From: Copromyces sp. CBS 386.78
Lineage: Eukaryota; Ascomycota; Sordariomycetes; Sordariales; Sordariaceae
Direction of reading: 5' to 3'
DNA length: 64,000 nt
Assembly: GCA_030685235.1 (NCBI GenBank)
Contig: MU839145.1
Location: 1 to 64,000, forward strand
Under the pieces are notes generated by a model, which worked only from the letters and a program-made list of their open reading frames with translations, was not told the origin of the DNA and did not search any database. Each line of letters starts with the position of its first letter. Within the stretch, counting starts at the first letter, position 1. Made by a program: the position numbers and the translations under genes. Shown in pieces: positions 1-11,166 of this stretch.

Positions 1-1141
1 CTATAAGAAGGGTGGTCCCCTTCGAGGAAAGAAAAGGTTTTCTATAGCTCATCAGACACTTCTTGATATCTTTACCAATATAAAACCTATCTACCTATAC
101 CAAATATCGTTTTACTCGTTTTGAACAGCTCTACGCAACCGTATCAACCTTTTGAAGCTATTCACGACCCTCGTCGATCGATACCCTCCAACATATACTT
201 TCTAATAGAAGTACCTAGTTCGTCTTATAGTTCTAATTTACCTTTTATAAATAATCATCTGTAATTCGCAAATTTACTTCCGCTTTCTATCCCTAAATAA
301 ATATTTAGACCGAACGTATTAATGTAAAAATAGAATAATTTTTAAAAATTTATATTAATTAAATATAAATGGATTAGGTAAAGTAGTTACTATTAGCGGA
401 ATTCGCTGATAATAATATTATTTCTTTATTGATAAATATTTCTCCCTTCTTCGCTAATTACGGATATTATTTTTATATAGGTATAAAGCCCCGTACTTTA
501 CCGCTAGTAAATCTCTCTTTAATTTAATTTAAAGAATATTATAAAATTAACAAATTAGTAGATCGCTTTTAATAAATTTAAAATTTCGCCGTCTAGCAAT
601 TTCATTGTATATAGGAACGATATAAAGATAACGCTAATAAAAAGTGGATAAATTCTATTAAATATTATATTAGCGATATAATTCTCTTTAATATAATTAA
701 ATTATATCCTCGCTAGAAAGGGCCCTTTAAAATTATTTACGTTGAATTATATATAGTTTATCTCGCCTTACTATTTAATATAAAGTATTCGTTAATTTTC
801 TACGTTTCTATAGTATAATTATAGTCCAGCTAGGGCCTTCTAAGCTAATTTACTACAATAGACATTTAAATTAACGAAGGTAAAGTTATAATATAGACTA
901 ATAATTAAAAGGAGTATAAAGAATAGGTATTCGAACGTTTTACGGATTATTAATAAATAAATAATAATAAGTATTAAAAATACGAAGTTAAATAGAAGAC
1001 CGGTAACCTTACTTAGGAATTTATTAGTAACGTTATTAATTGTAAGTACTATTTTTAATAGTTCTATTGTAAATACTTAAATAAACCGGTTCCTTTAAAA
1101 ATTTAGAGAATTCTTAAACGCCTCCCCGCCGATGCTCTAGC

Positions 1142-1173
1142 ACTAATACTAATACTAATACTAATACTAATAC
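1142..1173. repeat. CTAATA-type hexanucleotide microsatellite
   Basis: About five tandem copies of the hexamer ACTAAT/CTAATA lie inside the RIP-mutated block, between a GC-rich stretch and a short GC-rich patch (ccggcagccgccg). Confidence 0.8.
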
Positions 1174-1417
1174 CGGCAGCCGCCGAGCTATTATAGCGCT
1201 ACTTTAACTATTTAATACGGTAGGAAACGGCCGCCGTTACTACTATAGAAGATAGGACGTAGAAGGATATAGAGGAAGGTTTATACCTCGTATTCGGAAG
1301 GGTTTTTCGGAAATTAATAGATATTTACGAAGATAGGAAGCGATATATAGGGTTTTAAGTCTATTATTTTACGTATATATAGATTTTTCAGCTCTTCGAA
1401 CTTTTTTTGAAGGGGGA

Positions 1418-1653
1418 TAATATTATAGGGTTAAACCTATAATATACTATACTATATTAATTATATATATACTATACCGACTAGAACCTAGAATTCTAAT
1501 TACGTATATATTATTATTACGTGTAGCCTCACGTGCCCGCGTACGGTTTAGTCTGTAGGGCTCTCGCCTATATATAGCCAGACCTCCGCGCACACTTCCT
1601 TCTCTCCTCCTTTCTCCTCATACAATAACGCATATCTCATTATACCCCCTACA
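1418..1653 (+). mobile_element. RIP-mutated LTR-like segment (probable LTR retrotransposon 3' end)
   Basis: A purine run (gaaggggga, 1409-1417) like a polypurine tract directly precedes a segment starting TAATATTATAGGG, which would derive from a TG start by G-to-A change. A TATATATA box lies at 1569-1576, followed by a pyrimidine-rich leader, and the segment ends in ACA at 1653. This order (PPT, LTR start, TATA, CA end) is that of a fungal Ty3/gypsy-type LTR with internal sequence to the left (1-1408). The boundaries are a judgement, no target-site duplication was confirmed and no second LTR is in the window. Confidence 0.5.
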
Positions 1654-1678
1654 GTGCCATCTCGCCCCGTGATATTAG

Positions 1679-1945
1679 TTAATATTTTCTTTAAGAAATT
1701 GATTTATTAAATCTTTTGAATGATGATTTCTCCTTAAATAGACGGCGCGCCGACCTCTAGTCCTACTTATTATAACCGGCATTTTTTTCTGGTTATTTTA
1801 ATATCCCTTTTGTAAGGTTAAGATTATCTGTTAATATTTTCATTTTTTAGAAGACTCATCTGTCAAATTTTTTTAAACTAAGATTTCTCCTTAATTAAAA
1901 GGCGCACGGACCTCTACCTAGGTTCAAAATAACCGCCTTTCTTTT
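1679..1945 (+). repeat. Degenerate tandem duplication, two copies of about 115 bp
   Basis: Copy A (about 1679-1790) and copy B (about 1831-1945) share the ordered blocks TTAATATTTTC, GATTTCTCCTTAA, GGCGC, GACCTCTA and ATAACCG-C, at an offset of 153-157 bp. Differences are scattered and mostly transitions, consistent with RIP after duplication. It sits just right of the LTR-like segment and could be untranslated sequence of the same element or a separate repeat. Confidence 0.5.
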
Positions 1946-4270
1946 AAGATTATTTTGATACTATTTTTATTTTTGGGTTAGGGTTATTGGTAATAGAAAA
2001 AAACTTGATCATTTTCAATTCGTTCTGCGTGCACAGGCCTCCCGAGTTTGGCAACTCGATAGAATTTCCTAATCGGGAACATGGGCTCCGCAATTATTTG
2101 CACTCGGATTACTATAGACAGAACCGCCGCTCCTTCCAATTTCAGCGCTAAAGTGGGCTCACGGACCACGACCTTTGGTGCAGTTCTTTCGTAACACTAT
2201 TGGTGAGCCCGACCTCAGCGCCTCCACGGTGGAAGGATAGGCGTTTCAATTAAATTAATATTTTTAGATCCGGGTAATTAAATTAAAGGTATTAGCCTAA
2301 AATATTACCCTTTTAAAGTTTTTTAGTAGTTTTATTAGTAAATTGGTAAAATTATATATAAAAGAGGATTAATTAATATATATTTCGAAAGGGACGTATT
2401 CTAATACAAATTATTTAAATTCTAAAGAGAAGTTATAAATAAAAGAATTATTTAAACGGAAATATAAATAATTAGGTTTAATAATTTAATTCTAATAGAA
2501 TCCTCTTTTTAATAAGTTTCTTAGGGAAACGAAATTGTAAGTTATCCTTAATATAAATACGATATTGTTGAATTTAAAATTTATAGGGTAACCTTAGTCG
2601 TTATTTATAATTAAATAAATTATTCTATACCATTTAATTATAATAAATTTATTTCCTGCCTAAATATAGTCTCCCTTTACTACCTTTATAAAGCCTTTTA
2701 AACGGCCGGCCTTATTAAAAATATAAATTATTATACTTAAATTAAAAATCGCTAAATTTTTTAATAAATATTTAGGCCCCTTATATTAACGTTTTAATAT
2801 TAAGAAACTCGCTTCGTAATTAGTACTATTAATACGCTAACCTTTTAATTAAGCGCCGCCAGTACTCTTATTAAAAGTAATTCCTATTCCCTATTCTTTA
2901 TTTAAAGTTTTTATTCGAATTTCCTTTACCCGCTAAACGAACATATAATCTTTCGAATAATTTTCTTTAATATAATTTATAAAGAAAGGAGACTCCCGCT
3001 ATTAATAAAATGCTGTAAATTAATTAATATACTAATAATTCTCTAAATTATAGCCTATACGTTCGTAAATAGGACGAGCCCTCTTCGCCCGCTTTCTTCC
3101 ATAATAGGAGGCGCTAAATAATTTCTTATTATTCTACTCCCGGAAATTATTAAAATAGGCGTCCCCTCTAATTTCTTTAGTAAAAATCGTTCTAACATTG
3201 AATGCGCCGCCTTTTAGAATTTAAAAGTAATTCTTACCTTATAAGAACGTATTAGTAATAATTTATTTAAATTCTTAAAACGTTTTTTAATACGTATAAA
3301 TTTTACTATTTAAGTTTATATAATATATAAATATTTAGGAAATAAAAGGGGAATTAAAGAATTTATTTATTGCTTTAAAAAAAATCGAATATTTAATTCT
3401 CTTATTTAATATATTCGTTAATTTTTAAAAATTTACTAATAATTATAATTTATTCCTATTCTAATAATTAATTAAATTAATTCTCAAGGTGAGTAATAAT
3501 CGAAATTTTATTAAAATATTTAATTTTAGCGTTGTCTCGAACCTTTTCCTTATTGTATTTAATAATTTAATAGAATTTATTGTATTAAATAGTTGGAATA
3601 ATTAATTTTAAGAAGTAAATTAATTAATAATACTTCGCTACGTATTTAATTATTTATTCTTTTAGAGTCAAAGTCTTTTTAAAGAATTTATTTTAATCCT
3701 TCTTCTTATAGTAATAATCTGTAAAAACTAATTAATAATCGTAGTAGTCCTATTCTATAATAAAACTTAGCCTTCTAGCCGCAAAAGAAACTAAAGGTCT
3801 AGTTAGGGTGGTAAACGGGGGAGCCGTAATTCCTCTAACTATTTAGGAGGCCTTAGTATTAGCGGCCGGAGAATCCTCGGTAAATTTTAGAATATTCCTC
3901 TAGAATTAGCTATCCGTAACTAGTCCGGTTCCCGGGGCCGGGGCTCCCAGGATCTCCTAGAAATTAAAGATTTCCAGCTTTACCGGCTCTATAAACTAGT
4001 CCTCTCTAGTCCCTTCGTCGGTAATATACTTCTATAAATCGAAACCTATCGCCTTCAATTTAAAGCCCTTTTCCTAAAGGAACTAGTCTTCAATTTTAAA
4101 CAAAATAAATTCGCCTACTTTAGTAAAATCCTAATTAAGAAATATTATTATTATCGTTAATATCTACTATATATTATATCTTACTTAGTTTATTATAATC
4201 GGTAATAATACGTATAAAACTCTTAATTGCAGAATATAAGTACGTATAGGGGTATTCTAGAAATAGGAAG

Positions 4271-6887
4271 AAGACTATATATTGTATTGAATTCTATGTG
4301 CCCAGAAATCCCTCACAGAAAATCTGGTCAATACAACACACCAGACCCGCTAAGTTACATAAGCACTACCCCTGTGCATCCTCATTTCTAACAATTCCCC
4401 GCTGTAGACTGTGGAGAGAGGCGGCAGGCCGCCGTAAGGGTCTGGCATGTTGCGCTTGGCTGCCAGTGGCCCAAACTTCAAGAATCGTCCCTTCCCCAAA
4501 AATATGTCCCCACTTGTTAAGCTTCTCGCCAAGGAAATGGGGTTATTCCAAGAATGGCTTAGCCTCTTCTCTGCTTGGAGCGAAGGTGGGGTAAGAAATG
4601 TTCCGGTCCCCGACCCGTCAAGTGTCCGTGCTCTGGCCGATTCGTCCGGCGCACCGAGTGTACCGGGACCCTTTGACCGACCTTTTGTGGGTCTCGTTTC
4701 GGCGAAGTTGATTTGAAGGTACCCCTAGGTAGTTTCAACTTCACCCTGTCGGCTCTCAAAACTTCTGCATGACGCAGCATGAAAGAACGGCCTTAGTAAC
4801 TCGATCAGAGTAAAACGAGTTCCAGATGTTCCTTCCCACAATGTCACACAATACTCCCGTCCTCCTCAGAGTGCTACGAACGTACGAACTATAGGTACAC
4901 CCGTTTCACGGCTTCACCTTCTCCCCCCCACTATGTAATCCGCGGCGTAGAATATCGATGGAAGATGGAACGGCCGCCATATTTGGATCGCTCACGGAAC
5001 CTGTCACAGGCTCACAGCCCAGCCGTCCAGCCATCCAGCCATCCATCTTGGCTTACGCATGGCAAGCATGGTTCAAAACTCCATGGACCCAGCCCTGCGG
5101 AGCAGCAGCCCATTGAAACGGATTCAGACGAGAACTTTTCGCGAACAACTGACCAGGCGAGACGAGCGAGCGAGCGAGCATGGTGCGGGCCGCTCGTTCG
5201 GCCGGCTGGGTGAGATACCCAGACCTGGACCCAGGCCTAAAATCAGACTCGGGGAAGGACTGAAAATCTACCGCCAGAACGGTTAAATCCAGTATTACTT
5301 TCTCTTGGAAGAAAACTAAGGGTCACCGCTTTTGCGGCTGTGGTGCGATGCGAGGATCGTGAGGCGGATCTACTAAGGATTCTAGGATTCTAGGCTGGGC
5401 TGGGTCGGCTGAGGGGACCGGGGCAGCCAAGAAAGTGAAGAGTTCTCCAAACTAACGGTGACGGGTAGAGGCGGTGTGTGTTAAACCTTGACCATGACAC
5501 ACCTTAGTTCTAGGACACCGCTTTCAACGACATCTGAAAAGTTTTCACTTCTCACCGTTTTATTCTTACGAGTTCCGTTTTCTTGTTTACTAGTACTGGT
5601 GTAGTGTACGCAAAAGGTGTTTACTCGATTTTTTTCTGGAAGGCTGGACCTGACGAGTAGCTAGTATGCTCGAGCGATGGCTCATCGTGAGCTAGGAAAC
5701 CGGAAGTCGGCATCCGGTCACGCCGGCTTACACCTCTTGCGACCTCTCCAAGTTACACACGCACACGCATAGTTTGTATTAACGTTGTCCAAGCTTATAC
5801 CAAGAGAAGTTTCTCCAGCTACGGGAAATGGTCTTGTTCTCTCTGTTATGTTACAACAACGTGGTGTGGCATCACAAACTTCAAAACTGAGTGTTACCGC
5901 GAACTTGCGACATCGAACCAACCGGCAACCGGCTGCGTAATCTTTCCAGTTTGACGTTACTCGAAGTTCAAATCAAAGACATTGAAGTGAAACCTGCCGA
6001 GTTTTCCAGAGCGTGGAGACATGATACGCAGACGTGCATTGCGAGACATCCGGAGTCGGAACTGAGTATATCACTGGCTGGAAGAAGATGGACGAGGACT
6101 CGGATCTCCGAGGGGGTTTTAAAGCTCTGAGAGGACGGAGGAGGCGGACGTAACGACGAATGCTGCATGTCGACGGCGTAGTGCTAGAGGTAGATACTAA
6201 CACACAGAGATTCCCGAAAGGTAGGGAGCATATTGGAATAGGCGAACTCTGAAAGGGTGTAGAAACATGGAAACCATAAGCAAAACAGCTTCGCATAATT
6301 AAAGTTGGCGTGATGTTTGATTTTGGTAATTACTGGTGATTTGAGGAAGGAGCAAACCTACAGAGATGAGAGTATAGAAGGCACGCTATTTAAACCGACA
6401 ATCTGCCCAAACACAGCAGGAGTTGCTGACTGTATCTGTCATGCTCGTTTGTTCTTGCCACTACTCTTCAGTCTCGAAAAGACCGTGATAGGAAACTACG
6501 ACTTGGTCGCGGGAGAAATCATTCGTCGAATAAAACTTGAAGGCGCTGAGCACAAAGGAACAGATGGTTCTTGCTAAGATGCATCAGAAATTATTTCGCT
6601 GATGGATAGGTTCAGTTGGGTCTCTTTGATAGGCATGGTCGAGGGGGATATAGGAGGCATTCAAAACGTTGAACTTTTGACCAAGTGTTGTAGCAGCTCC
6701 TGCTGAGGACAGAGCTAGATTCTAGATTCCATGTACACTACTGGGTAATTAACACCCAAGCCATAATATCCACATCTTGAGTGGTTGAAAGAGAGAAGAC
6801 AATGAACAAAAGAAGAGCTACCTACCTATCTATGCCACTTTTCAAATAAAACTCCGTCTTCTTCTCTGAAGTACTCATATCACTCAC
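4271..6887. other. Intergenic, no gene recognised
   Basis: Ordinary base composition resumes here. Open frames are short (longest 107 codons), overlap on both strands and show no family motif. A small (GAGC)n run lies at about 5161-5178 and a doubled GGATTCTA near 5376-5391. The rightmost few hundred bases would hold the 3' UTR of the minus-strand phosphoesterase-like gene. Confidence 0.6.
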
Positions 6888-8189
6888 TCAACTAAAACGA
6901 CCCTGCTGCTTAGGAAGTTCAATCTCAACCACCCACGGCCACGGCCACCCTCCCTCTTCAACCGGCAGGGCCAAAGCAGCATTAACAAACAACGTGTTTT
7001 TCCTCGGCTTCAGCCTCATCTTCACTCCCTCCTCACAATGTTGACCTGTACAAATCCGACAACACCCACCACCCTTTATGCCCTCCATGATCTTGTCCAC
7101 CTCGTTGACCCTCTTCTCCAGTTCCGTGATGTCTCTCACCTGCTCTCCCACCTTCTCATCACTATCCCCCTTCATTCCCAACCACATCCCCATCCTCACC
7201 CCCCCTAGCCTGTCGAATGTGAAAGACTCCCCATGATCGATATCCGTAAAGTGACTCGCCATCATCGGCCGTCCTTCGACACTATCCCTCGTTACTCCAT
7301 CCCGCCATTTGACCAACCTAGCCCCCCATCCAGCTCTACCGGCGTTGTGGATTACATGCCCGAAACAATGCATTCGCGGTCTGCACATCGCCACTGCGGC
7401 AAAAAGATCAGGACAGCCCACACGCTGCTTCCCTTTCCCTTCCCCTGAGCCAGCAACATCAAGGATTCCCAAAGGTGAACCACGTGTGATCACCACATCA
7501 GCGATATACCTAATATCAAACGTATGTCCCTGGGCCTTGGTGTATTGAAACCCCCCTCCACCTCCCCATCCTGATCTTGTCCCCTTTCCAACAGTTGCAG
7601 TTCCAGTTGCAGTTCCAGTGCCAGATCCAGACCCAGATCCCCAGTCTTCGTTGTCACCGGGTGAAAGTGTCCAAGGACTAGCATAAATAGCCAAAGCAGC
7701 GTTGTTGGCTAGGGGGAAGTCCCATCTTCCTTCATCCACCATCAAAAAAATCCCGTGCTGCCTTACCTTTGCAGACAAGAAGAGCTGGCGAGCTTGCCCC
7801 GGCTTGCCGTATACGGCGTACATAGCCTCCCTTGGCAACGGAATCCCAGTCACAGTCTTAATCCCAATCCCAGTCCCGTCCTTTTTGTTGGTGATATTGG
7901 TGGTGGGCCTGGTGGTGGCTTCGGTAATTCTGGCTTCGTATGCGGCGTCGTCTAGAGTCCAGTCGTGGGGTCCGGGGATGACTAGCTTTAGGGGGGCGTT
8001 GAGACTCGAGAGAAGAGCGAGGGCGCTGGTAAACTCGGTAAGCTTGGATCCTAGAGTGAGGTTGCCACAGTGAATGAGTACGTCGATGCCGTCTGGTAAG
8101 GGGGCGGGCAGGCGAGGTGAGGCACCGTGGGTGTCGGAGATGATGAGGAAGCGGGTTGGGATTTCGGATTGGTCAAGTATCTGAACCAT
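6888..8189 (-). CDS. Degenerate calcineurin-like (MPPED-type) phosphoesterase
   Basis: Single-exon gene of 433 aa starting at a true ATG (8189). The calcineurin-like metallophosphoesterase layout is plain in order: SDTHG (residues 18-22), HCGNLT (40-45), PGPHDW (72-77), VVITRGSPLGILD (233-245) and FGHVIH (276-281). In active members these blocks read DxH, GD, GNHD, THGPP and GHxH and hold two metals. Here D is N43, the N of GNHD is P74, the H of THG is R236, and GHxH carries an extra residue. Metal binding is therefore probably impaired and the protein may be non-catalytic. Residues about 182-213 form a Gly/Ser/Thr-rich insert. A Cys-rich stretch (CCRIC..QHC) lies near the C-terminus. It is the gene nearest the RIP block. 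Fold assignment is confident; substrate and role are unknown. Confidence 0.75.
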   Translation of the reverse strand: MVQILDQSEIPTRFLIISDTHGASPRLPAPLPDGIDVLIHCGNLTLGSKLTEFTSALALLSSLNAPLKLVIPGPHDWTLDDAAYEARITEATTRPTTNITNKKDGTGIGIKTVTGIPLPREAMYAVYGKPGQARQLFLSAKVRQHGIFLMVDEGRWDFPLANNAALAIYASPWTLSPGDNEDWGSGSGSGTGTATGTATVGKGTRSGWGGGGGFQYTKAQGHTFDIRYIADVVITRGSPLGILDVAGSGEGKGKQRVGCPDLFAAVAMCRPRMHCFGHVIHNAGRAGWGARLVKWRDGVTRDSVEGRPMMASHFTDIDHGESFTFDRLGGVRMGMWLGMKGDSDEKVGEQVRDITELEKRVNEVDKIMEGIKGGGCCRICTGQHCEEGVKMRLKPRKNTLFVNAALALPVEEGGWPWPWVVEIELPKQQGRFS

Positions 8190-8881
8190 TTTATGAAGCT
8201 GAAGTTGCGAGCAGGCTGGAATCTGGCCGGGCTTTTGATTTGAGGATGGAAAACGAAGAGATTGTTGATGAAGGCTGAAGCTGGAAAAGATACAAATGAG
8301 TTCGCAGATGGGAACAACCCAAAAAGGGCTTTGTAGTAGAGATCAAATATGGGGCTTCAAACAATGCTTTCTTAAAGGTTAGAAGAGAACTTTTAGAGTA
8401 TTCCTGCTAGATGGATGCATTGTTTCGTGTAAACAAAGCTAACGACATAGAACATTGTTGGTGATTACCTGGCGAGCAACAGCAAGAGGAGCTATGAGAC
8501 GCGCCCCCCCCCCCCCAAAAGCAGACCTACCTTGTCAATCTCGAGCCCGCCTTCTGCTAATACTGAGAATGTAAAAAGGGCAGGCAGGACATAATGTGCT
8601 TGGAGGAAGGGGTGAAATGAATTATTTACTAGACTTTCGAGATATCACCGTAAAACATTAAAACGACAGATGCAGTTCCCATTTCAACCCGGTTACCGTT
8701 CCGTAAACACTTGTCTACCGACGCCCTTAATATTCGCCTTTATCGGACAGCAGAGCAATATTGTTCACTTCCACCTTGAACACCTAGTCAAGATAGCAAG
8801 AAGAAAGCCCCCCTGATGCCCCCAGATTCCAGCTCATGGGGTAACAGTCCAGTTGAAATTCCTGCTTCAAACTCAAACAAA
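8190..8881. other. Intergenic between two minus-strand genes
   Basis: This would hold the promoter and 5' UTR of the phosphoesterase-like gene (right of 8189) and the 3' UTR of the F-box gene (left of 8882). A 13-base poly-C run lies at 8504-8516. No further gene is seen. Confidence 0.6.
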
Positions 8882-11166
8882 CTACCGCCACAAATCCAGC
8901 TTCTCATTCTTCTTCACCCCACCACTGCTCTTCGGCCTAGGCCACAACTCCTCATCCCCACCGGCGCCGCCACCACCACCAAACCCACCAGTCCCTCTAT
9001 CCACACTGCCTCCCCTATTTCTGGCAGGATCCTCAGCCGGCAAGGCCAAGAAGCCACCGCCAGCGCCCGCACCCCCGATCAGTACGCTCCTCCTCGCCCC
9101 GCCACCGCTGCCCCAGGCAGCCGTGCTCCCGCCCATGAGATCCGCGCCCAGCCCATAGCCGCTCTGTGGTCTCTCATTGGTGCCAGAGTATCCGCCGCCG
9201 CGGCCAGAAGACATTCCCGGTCCACCACCGCCGCCGACCTTTGCAAACGACCAGGTGGTGTCGTCGTCGCCTTTGGTGAACACCTCGAGCTTGGCAGGGA
9301 GGTTTGCGAAGCTGCCTGGCCCTGCAGGGGAGGGGGCTGCCAAGTTGGCGAAAGGGTTGTTGCTGCTGAAGCGACGGTTGGTAGGGGGTTGTTTGCCTGC
9401 TCCCGGTCCTATGAAGCCCGAGAAGCTGTTGACGGAGGATACGGAGCCAAACTGACGATGGCCGGGCACGAAGGGCGCGCTGGGAGGAGCGAAGCCCGAT
9501 AAACTGCCCTGGTGTTGATGGAAGCCATTGCCGGGTGAGGCAGACATGCCACCCATGTTGCCCCTGTTAGGGGAGAAATTGCGGTTTGAGCCACTGCTGG
9601 AAGGGCGTTGCATACCAGCTCCGGCAAAGCCGGGGGAAGGTGGAGGGAGGCCGACTAAGAGGTCGGGGAAGTTCGGGTCTCGCACATAGAGTGCTTGTAG
9701 GTTTGGTAGTCCGCCCATCAGTAAGGAAGCAGCCAGAAAGCTATAATAGCTCGCCGTAATACCGGAGTACTTGGGAACCGACGAGTGCGCGGTAATCTCG
9801 TAGTGTAAAGTCTGGATACTTGTTGAGGCAAGAGTCTGTGCAAAGTATTGACCTTGGGCGGACGGCACGGCTTGGGCAACGGTGTCGATCACGGAAAGGT
9901 GCTTGAGCTTCGGAGCATACGGCAAGAACTCCTGCAAAGCCCAAGGGTATACGCCTGTACCGTTCAGGGTCATCACTCGTAGGTTGCTCTGCGCGTTCGG
10001 GTCTGCTAACCAGCCCCTCAAGCCTTCTGTGGTGACATTGGGGACATTGGTGAGGATAAGCTCTTCGAGCGGGGGAAACGGAGGCAACATGTCGTTCCAC
10101 GCCAAAGTCTCATCGGTGATGCAGGTCGTGTCGGTAATCTTCAGGGCGCGCAAGTTACCCAAGCAACCAAGCACTTGGCGTAGCATTGCCGGGTCAACTT
10201 CTATGCGTACCAGCTCCAGTACCTCCAGGTTAGGCCACACTTTTCCAGTGGCCAGCATCTGCAGACTGTGCTCCGCACCGTTTATATATGTCATCTTTCG
10301 TAGGTGAAGGCATCTAGCCTGTACCTCGAGCCGAAGTGTCATAAACGACGGATCATCCGAGAACAGGCCTTCGGGAAGGTCGACGTATTTGAGGTTTGGC
10401 GTCACGGCTATCGTCCGCGCCAGATCGGCCTGGCAGGATTCGCGGAGCATGTAAGGCGTCTTGAAGTATTCCACTATCCTTCCCAGCCGCACGGGATCCT
10501 CGCGGAGAGTGCGACAGAGCAGTTTGAGGCGCGCCTGTGCCGTATCCTCCGGCTCTCCATTGCGATCAAATCTGGTTTTGCGCTTGCGTAATTCGGCTAA
10601 CTCTGCCTCGCGGTCGCAGTAATGGACCTGGTCGATGCGGATGCTATAGTATCTATTCAAGTAGTCATCACGTTAGTATTCCTCTTATCATGACGGCAAC
10701 AGCAGAGAATCGGGATTGGACGTAAATCCGAGAGAGTCTAGACATACAGAACGTTGGCACCCTCCTTCCTCCACCTCTTGCACACGGCGAGACAATGCGC
10801 CAGATCGCGCAAGTCGCACAGCATGCAAGCATCTTCGATTGAGCTGGCTTCACAAGTCTCGTAGCTCGTGTCCCTGCTATGGGGGCATACGAAAGTGAAT
10901 ATGCGTTCGAGGATCGGGGCCGGGAGGTTCGCTAGAGTCGTGGCAGACGCCCGCGTCGCCATGGCGCGGTACTGAGAACCCCATGGACCGTTCGAATCGT
11001 TCCGGCTGTGACCGTAGGAGGGATATGGGTTTCGGGAGCCGTCGTCAAAGCCAGCGCCCAAGGCTGGCCGGTTGGGGCTGTAACCAAAGCCCGGCAGGGC
11101 GGCTGCTATGGCCGAGCCACCGCCGCTGGCCTTCCGCTTGTCTTTATTACGCCTGAAGAACTTCAT
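8882..11166 (-). CDS. F-box / leucine-rich-repeat protein
   Basis: Two exons, 11166..10748 and 10652..8882, give 729 aa. The 95-nt intron has a GTATGT donor, a CTAAC branch site and a TAG acceptor, and the join reads ANVLYYSIRID. A basic N-terminus (KFFRRNKDKRK) and low-complexity segment precede an F-box-like fold (about 78-145). It begins LANLPAPILERIFTFV and continues LRDLAHCLAVCKRWRK, with an intervening segment (94-117) containing four cysteines including CMLC. Residues about 180-470 contain LRR-like repeats (NLEVLELVRI, NLRALKITD, PLEELILTNV, KLKHLSVID). The tail is Gly/Ser/Pro/Phe-rich and probably disordered. F-box proteins usually link substrates to SCF ubiquitin ligase through Skp1; that role and any substrate are inferred here. 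I read it as a filamentous-ascomycete family without a standard symbol. Confidence 0.8.

Larger units (their letters stand above)
1..4270. repeat. AT-rich, RIP-mutated repeat block
   Basis: This block is dominated by TA-rich runs with very few CA or TG dinucleotides, and every frame is full of stops. It changes abruptly to ordinary composition near 4270-4300. Loss of CpA/TpG with gain of TpA is the signature of repeat-induced point mutation in Sordariales, which mutates duplicated DNA such as transposons. Islands of more normal composition remain near 1500-1650, 2040-2240 and 3790-4030. Such blocks are normally methylated heterochromatin. No intact gene is visible. Calling it RIP is an inference from composition; the original repeat family, apart from the LTR-like part, cannot be named. 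Confidence 0.85.
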
